Positions 61,230 to 64,000 of a DNA stretch of 64,000 nt are shown piece by piece. Below the pieces are notes generated by a model. The model saw only the letters and a program-made list of their open reading frames with translations, made no database searches and was not told where the DNA came from. The stretch covers positions 62,001 to 126,000 of the forward strand of contig CAIRXW010000014.1 in assembly GCA_903882665.1 (NCBI GenBank). The letters run 5' to 3'. Position numbers and translations under genes: made by a program. The DNA is from an uncultured Chlorobiaceae bacterium (GTDB lineage: Bacteria > Bacteroidota > Chlorobiia > Chlorobiales > Chlorobiaceae). Positions within the stretch are counted from its first letter, which is position 1. Every line of letters starts with the position of its first letter.

Positions 61230-61610
61230 CTACACGATTTGTCTATACATAACAAGGGGAAAATATTGCCTTTCTCCTTACCATCAACCCGTTCTTCCAT
61301 ACGTACCTCTTCCTGGTTACAAGTTGAGGGGAGGTGCACATAACTCCACTACACTACACTTCTTTTGCTTCATAGTACGCTTTTTTTTCTTGTAGAAAAA
61401 AGTCGAATCAGCACTTTTGAACAGGCAATCCTGATCGACAGCAATCGAACACCGCACGACGCTTCTTATTGGAAAAGAGAAGGAGTTTAACGAACTTCGT
61501 ATTGAGTAGAATTTTTCACAACACTTTTTAATACAGTGCAAAAGTCATTGAAGCAAGTGGCTATATCTGCCCCATTCTCTGTTCACCAGAAGAATCAGGA
61601 GTATGTAACA
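61230..61610. other. 381-base non-coding stretch
   Basis: No reading frame with convincing coding features lies here. The left end should contain the brnT promoter (minus strand). A small hairpin TTTTTTCTTGTAGAAAAAA lies near 61382-61400. Otherwise I see nothing. Confidence 0.5.
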
Positions 61611-61739
61611 ATGATTGATGATCCTGTTGTGGAAGAGGTAAGAGCGCATCGGCAAGCTCATGCTGCCCGATTCAACTATGACCTGGCGGCCATTTTTGCC
61701 GCTTTGGTAGAGCGAGAAAAAAGCTGCGGAGAATCTTAA
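61611..61739 (+). CDS. Small protein with DPVVEEVRAHR motif (possible TA partner fragment)
   Basis: 42 aa from the ATG at 61611, with AGGAG ten bases upstream. The sequence MIDDPVVEEVRAHRQAHAARFNYDLAAIFAALVERE resembles a family of short proteins (DPIVEEVRxxRxxxAxxFxxDLxxIxxxL) that often lie beside RelE/HigB or HTH genes. It is in the same orientation as the decayed XRE gene right after it. Function unknown. Confidence 0.55.
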   Translation: MIDDPVVEEVRAHRQAHAARFNYDLAAIFAALVEREKSCGES

Positions 61740-61906
61740 GGATGCTGATTTCAAAAAAGAGTGTGAAGCTCTCGAAGAGGAATTTGATGTCACCAAAGAC
61801 TGCCGGTATGACTCAAAAAGAGCTTGCACGTCAGGCTCGTAAGTCACAAGCTGCGATTTCCCGTTTGGAATCAGGAACGTACAGGAAGATAGTGCTAATC
61901 CACTAA
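61711..61906 (+). pseudogene. Decayed XRE-type antitoxin
   Basis: The first part (frame of 61711) reads SEKKAAENLKDADFKKECEALEEEFDV, the typical N-terminal stretch of HigA-like antitoxins. The helix-turn-helix (MTQKELARQARKSQAAISRLESG) continues in another frame from 61787 and ends early at 61906 as a 39-aa frame. A frameshift with loss of the usual linker and of the C-terminus has broken the gene. No HigB-type toxin remains next to it. Confidence 0.7.
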
Positions 61907-61918
61907 AAAGAGCTCAAA

Positions 61919-62161
61919 ATGCCCACCCAAGCCAAGGTTTATCAACGGGATCTGATCAAGGAAATTAATACGGTTCCCCCGGAGTATTTTCCGAATTTGC
62001 TACAAATGATTCGGGTTTTTCGAGAAACTGTCATGTTAAAATCACTCTCTCAAAAAGAGTCGAGCAAGAAAGGGAATCGGTATTCATTGAGAGGTCTCCC
62101 ATTTACTTTCATTGATCCCACAGAACCCGTTGCAATTGATGATTGGGAGTCGTTTCAATGA
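61919..62161 (+). CDS. VapB-like antitoxin (DUF2281-like)
   Basis: 80 aa. The N-terminal stretch RDLIKEINTVPPEYFPNLLQMIRVFRETV matches short antitoxins with a VPxxxxxxLLxxIxxF pattern, and the C-terminal acidic end (IDDWESFQ) would insert into the toxin. Its stop overlaps the vapC start (ATGA). It would neutralise the PIN toxin and autoregulate. Confidence 0.78.
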   Translation: MPTQAKVYQRDLIKEINTVPPEYFPNLLQMIRVFRETVMLKSLSQKESSKKGNRYSLRGLPFTFIDPTEPVAIDDWESFQ

Positions 62162-62550
62162 TTATCCTTGATACGCACATTTGGGTCAAGTGGGTTCTCG
62201 ATGAAAGTCAACTCCCATCCGTGTTTTGCGATAAAATTTGTGAACATGAAACAGATGGTCTTGGTGTCAGTGTGATTTCTTGTTGGGAAGTGGCCAAATT
62301 AATTGAGGTCAAGAGGCTTTCGTTTGAAATTGATGTAGATGATTGGATAAATCAGGCGTTAAGTTATCCCGGTATTCAACTGATTGAATTTTCGCCACGT
62401 ATTGCAATAGAATCAACACAACTTCCTGGTGAATTCCACCGCGATCCGGCTGATCAAATTATTGTAGCAACGGCTCGTATACATGATTGTCCATTGCTGA
62501 CAATGGATAAAAAGATTCTCGATTATAAACACGTGAAGTTAATACAATGA
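62158..62550 (+). CDS. vapC: PIN-domain ribonuclease toxin (VapC family)
   Basis: 130 aa from MIILDTHIWVKW, the PIN N-terminus; the longer frame starts inside vapB. The acidic catalytic residues are Asp in ILDTH, Glu in SCWEVAK, Asp in RDPADQIIVATA and Asp in LLTMDKKI. It is a Mg-dependent RNase likely targeting tRNA, rRNA or mRNA. It overlaps vapB by 4 bases. Confidence 0.9.
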   Translation: MIILDTHIWVKWVLDESQLPSVFCDKICEHETDGLGVSVISCWEVAKLIEVKRLSFEIDVDDWINQALSYPGIQLIEFSPRIAIESTQLPGEFHRDPADQIIVATARIHDCPLLTMDKKILDYKHVKLIQ

Positions 62551-62633
62551 GATAATGCTAACAAAAAAATGCAGCCGACGCAAAAAACGTGCGGCTGATT
62601 TTGATGTTAACACATAAACAATGGAGAGAGACA

Positions 62634-63005
62634 ATGATTTTGGAAGTTCTGCCAGAACTGATGAAGAACGATGGGGTAGTTGCCATTGCGACCCTTGGAG
62701 AAGAGGGCCCTCATATGGTCAATACCTGGACTGCCTATTTGAAGATGTCCGAAGATGGTCGTTTGTTGATTCCTGCTGGTTACATGCACAAGACAGAGGC
62801 CAACGTAGCGTATAATCCTGATGTGGTGATCACATTGGCGAGCAGCAAGGTTAAAGGATTACATGGTCCGGGTGCAGGCTGTCTCATCAGGGGCAAGGCG
62901 AAGTTCATAACCTCTGGACCAGAGTTTGACCTGCTGAAGGAAAGGTTCGCTTGGTTGCGGGCGACAATGGCCGTAACAATTGAGTCGGCGACTCAAACAT
63001 GGTGA
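62634..63005 (+). CDS. Pyridoxamine 5'-phosphate oxidase-like FMN-binding protein
   Basis: 123 aa from MILEVLPELMKN. The split-barrel flavin fold is suggested by GVVAIATLGEEGPHMVNTW, then GRLLIPAGYMHKTEANVAYNPDVVIT and the domain-swapping region GAGCLIRGKAKFITSGPEFDLLKERF, ending VTIESATQTW. This family includes general stress and F420/FMN-dependent reductases; substrate unknown. It is monocistronic among the toxin-antitoxin units. Confidence 0.75.
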   Translation: MILEVLPELMKNDGVVAIATLGEEGPHMVNTWTAYLKMSEDGRLLIPAGYMHKTEANVAYNPDVVITLASSKVKGLHGPGAGCLIRGKAKFITSGPEFDLLKERFAWLRATMAVTIESATQTW

Positions 63006-63102
63006 TTTCCATTGCGCGTCTTGCCGAATGATGGTTCCAGGCCATATAACACGCATACAACATTGCCACACCGGGCGTTATATTGTAAAGTAACAATCCA
63101 TA

Positions 63103-63267
63103 ATGACTATATCCCAGTTCAAACAATTCTCGCTGGAAGCTGCCAAAATATGGGAGGAAATTCCTGTTGAATTCCAGGATACAATACTCTCCAACGTCTT
63201 GTGTTCGCATTGTCGTGTTCGTTGGCTTAACCAATTCCCGGTGAGCCATGTGGCGGTTACGCTATGA
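63103..63267 (+). CDS. Small CxxC protein of unknown function
   Basis: 54 aa read directly from the DNA. It has a helical N-terminus (FKQFSLEAAKIWEEIPVEFQDTILSNV) followed by LCSHCRVRW, a CxxC knuckle. Short proteins with a W-x-x-I-P ... Q-x-x-x-L-S-N-V-x-C-S-x-C pattern occur in mobile and plasmid regions; this looks like one. No ribosome-binding site stands out. Function unknown. Confidence 0.5.
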   Translation: MTISQFKQFSLEAAKIWEEIPVEFQDTILSNVLCSHCRVRWLNQFPVSHVAVTL

Positions 63268-63420
63268 ATGCTTGCCATTTTGAGTTTCGTTTTGTATTCT
63301 TGTTTTGTGGTTTCCTACCAGTCCCGTTGGTGTTGTGCTGTTCTTTACGGGCTTTCTAACAGGAGAAACTGCATTTTCATGTGATATCCAAATCAGACAG
63401 GATCCCATCAGGGAGAGATT

Positions 63421-63732
63421 ATGAATACAGTCACGAACCGGGATTATGAACAAACGTTGATCAAGATTGCACGTGTTTTGCCATCCAGCAGGGTAGAGCA
63501 ACTGGTCGACTTTGCTCGTTTTCTGGAAGCTCAGATTTTGAGTGAAGATCTCATCAGGCAAGAAAGTGTTCCGGAGATAGAAGCCGATAATGAGAAATGG
63601 GAAGCACTTATGGCTACGGATGAATCTCAGGCTTTGCTTGACAAAATGGCAGTTGAAGCATTGGCTGAACATCGGGCAGGTAAAACAACACCAATGGCTT
63701 TTAATAATAAAGGACGTATTGTGCCGGGATGA
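63421..63732 (+). CDS. Antitoxin of a RelE/ParE-type pair
   Basis: 103 aa. A mixed-charge N-terminal helix region (LIKIARVLPSSRVEQLVDFARFLEAQIL) resembles DUF2281-type antitoxins, and the C-terminus (LDKMAVEALAEHRAGKTTPMAF) is a typical neutralising tail. GGGAGAG ribosome-binding site. The stop overlaps the toxin start by 4 bases (ATGA). Confidence 0.75.
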   Translation: MNTVTNRDYEQTLIKIARVLPSSRVEQLVDFARFLEAQILSEDLIRQESVPEIEADNEKWEALMATDESQALLDKMAVEALAEHRAGKTTPMAFNNKGRIVPG

Positions 63733-63998
63733 AATCAGTCACGACGTCACAGTTCTGGAAACGCTATGACGCTTTACCGGAAGAGGTGCAGTGTCGTGCA
63801 GACAGGGCTTATGAACTGTGGCAGATCAATCCTCAAGCTCATGGTCTCTATTTCAAGCGTGTCGGAAAGCTACAGCCCATTTATTCTGTTCGCGTTGGTC
63901 GAGGGTACCGGGCAATGGGCATACTTGAGGAGGAAGTAATTCTCTGGTTTTGGATAGGGCACCATGACGAGTATGATCGTCTGCTCAGGAATCTGTAG
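63729..63998 (+). CDS. RelE/ParE-superfamily toxin
   Basis: 89 aa with the compact RelE/ParE fold pattern: helical N-terminus (FWKRYDALPEEVQCRADRAYELWQ), then strands with conserved basic residues (LYFKRVG; PIYSVRVGRGYRAMGIL) and the end VILWFWIGHHDEYDRLL. Such toxins are mRNA interferases or gyrase poisons; the catalytic set cannot be decided by eye. The gene ends two bases before the window edge and looks complete. Confidence 0.82.
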   Translation: MKSVTTSQFWKRYDALPEEVQCRADRAYELWQINPQAHGLYFKRVGKLQPIYSVRVGRGYRAMGILEEEVILWFWIGHHDEYDRLLRNL

Positions 63999-64000
63999 CA

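Noticed and set aside
62905-63278. Leftward frames in the 62.9-63.3 kb region
   Set aside because: No ribosome-binding site or family resemblance; they overlap the flavin-type protein gene and the small CxxC gene.

Overview
The window reads as the chromosome of a green sulfur bacterium (family Chlorobiaceae). The diagnostic evidence is a pscA-pscB pair for the homodimeric P840 (type I) photosynthetic reaction centre. KorAB 2-oxoglutarate:ferredoxin oxidoreductase and an SdhB/SdhE-type succinate/fumarate oxidoreductase fit the reductive TCA cycle. The long, insert-containing form of IspG and the ferredoxins and rubredoxin fit the same group. I cannot name the species from the sequence.

From 1 to about 57.4 kb the region is dense and mostly housekeeping. 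It starts with the 3' end of sdhB, then sdhE and hemE. A three-gene unit at 3.0-4.3 kb (HigB-like toxin, XRE antitoxin, SecB-like chaperone) looks like a toxin-antitoxin-chaperone (TAC) module. Next come gmhA, ribH, a leftward thrB-thrC-acyltransferase operon, atpA-atpG, thrA-cinA, mutL, tRNA-Arg, mtgA, rubredoxin, a DUF202 protein, gdhA and dapF. pscA and pscB are separated by a strong hairpin and followed by a DPM1-like glycosyltransferase. An EF-G paralogue, eno, an FtsB/DivIC-like gene, ispG and an SDR gene lead into the block tRNA-Thr/Tyr/Thr/Trp, secE, nusG, rplK, rplA, rplJ, rplL, rpoB, rpoC. Then follow efp-accB-accC (leftward), hup, accA, korA-korB (leftward), a small Cys-rich protein, alaS, two tandem ferredoxins and serB.

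From about 57.4 kb to the end the region is accessory. It opens with the C-terminal remnant of an integron integrase. A visibly GC-richer gene follows, encoding tachylectin-like repeats fused to an M6-type zinc metalloprotease, bounded by one clear attC-like site and one tentative one. After it come a SnoaL-like gene, a BrnT/BrnA pair, a decayed XRE antitoxin, a VapB/VapC pair, a flavin-dependent (pyridoxamine-phosphate-oxidase-like) protein, a small CxxC protein and a RelE/ParE-type pair. This is a decayed integron with a cluster of toxin-antitoxin modules.

The two most interesting units are the lectin-metalloprotease cassette and the TAC module. The most notable single-residue observation is an Asn at the tip of the EF-P loop, where a modified Lys or Arg is usual. 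Starts were moved downstream from the longest reading frame where homology or a ribosome-binding site argued for it. Two genes too short for routine ORF calling (rubredoxin and a 54-aa CxxC protein) were read directly from the DNA.
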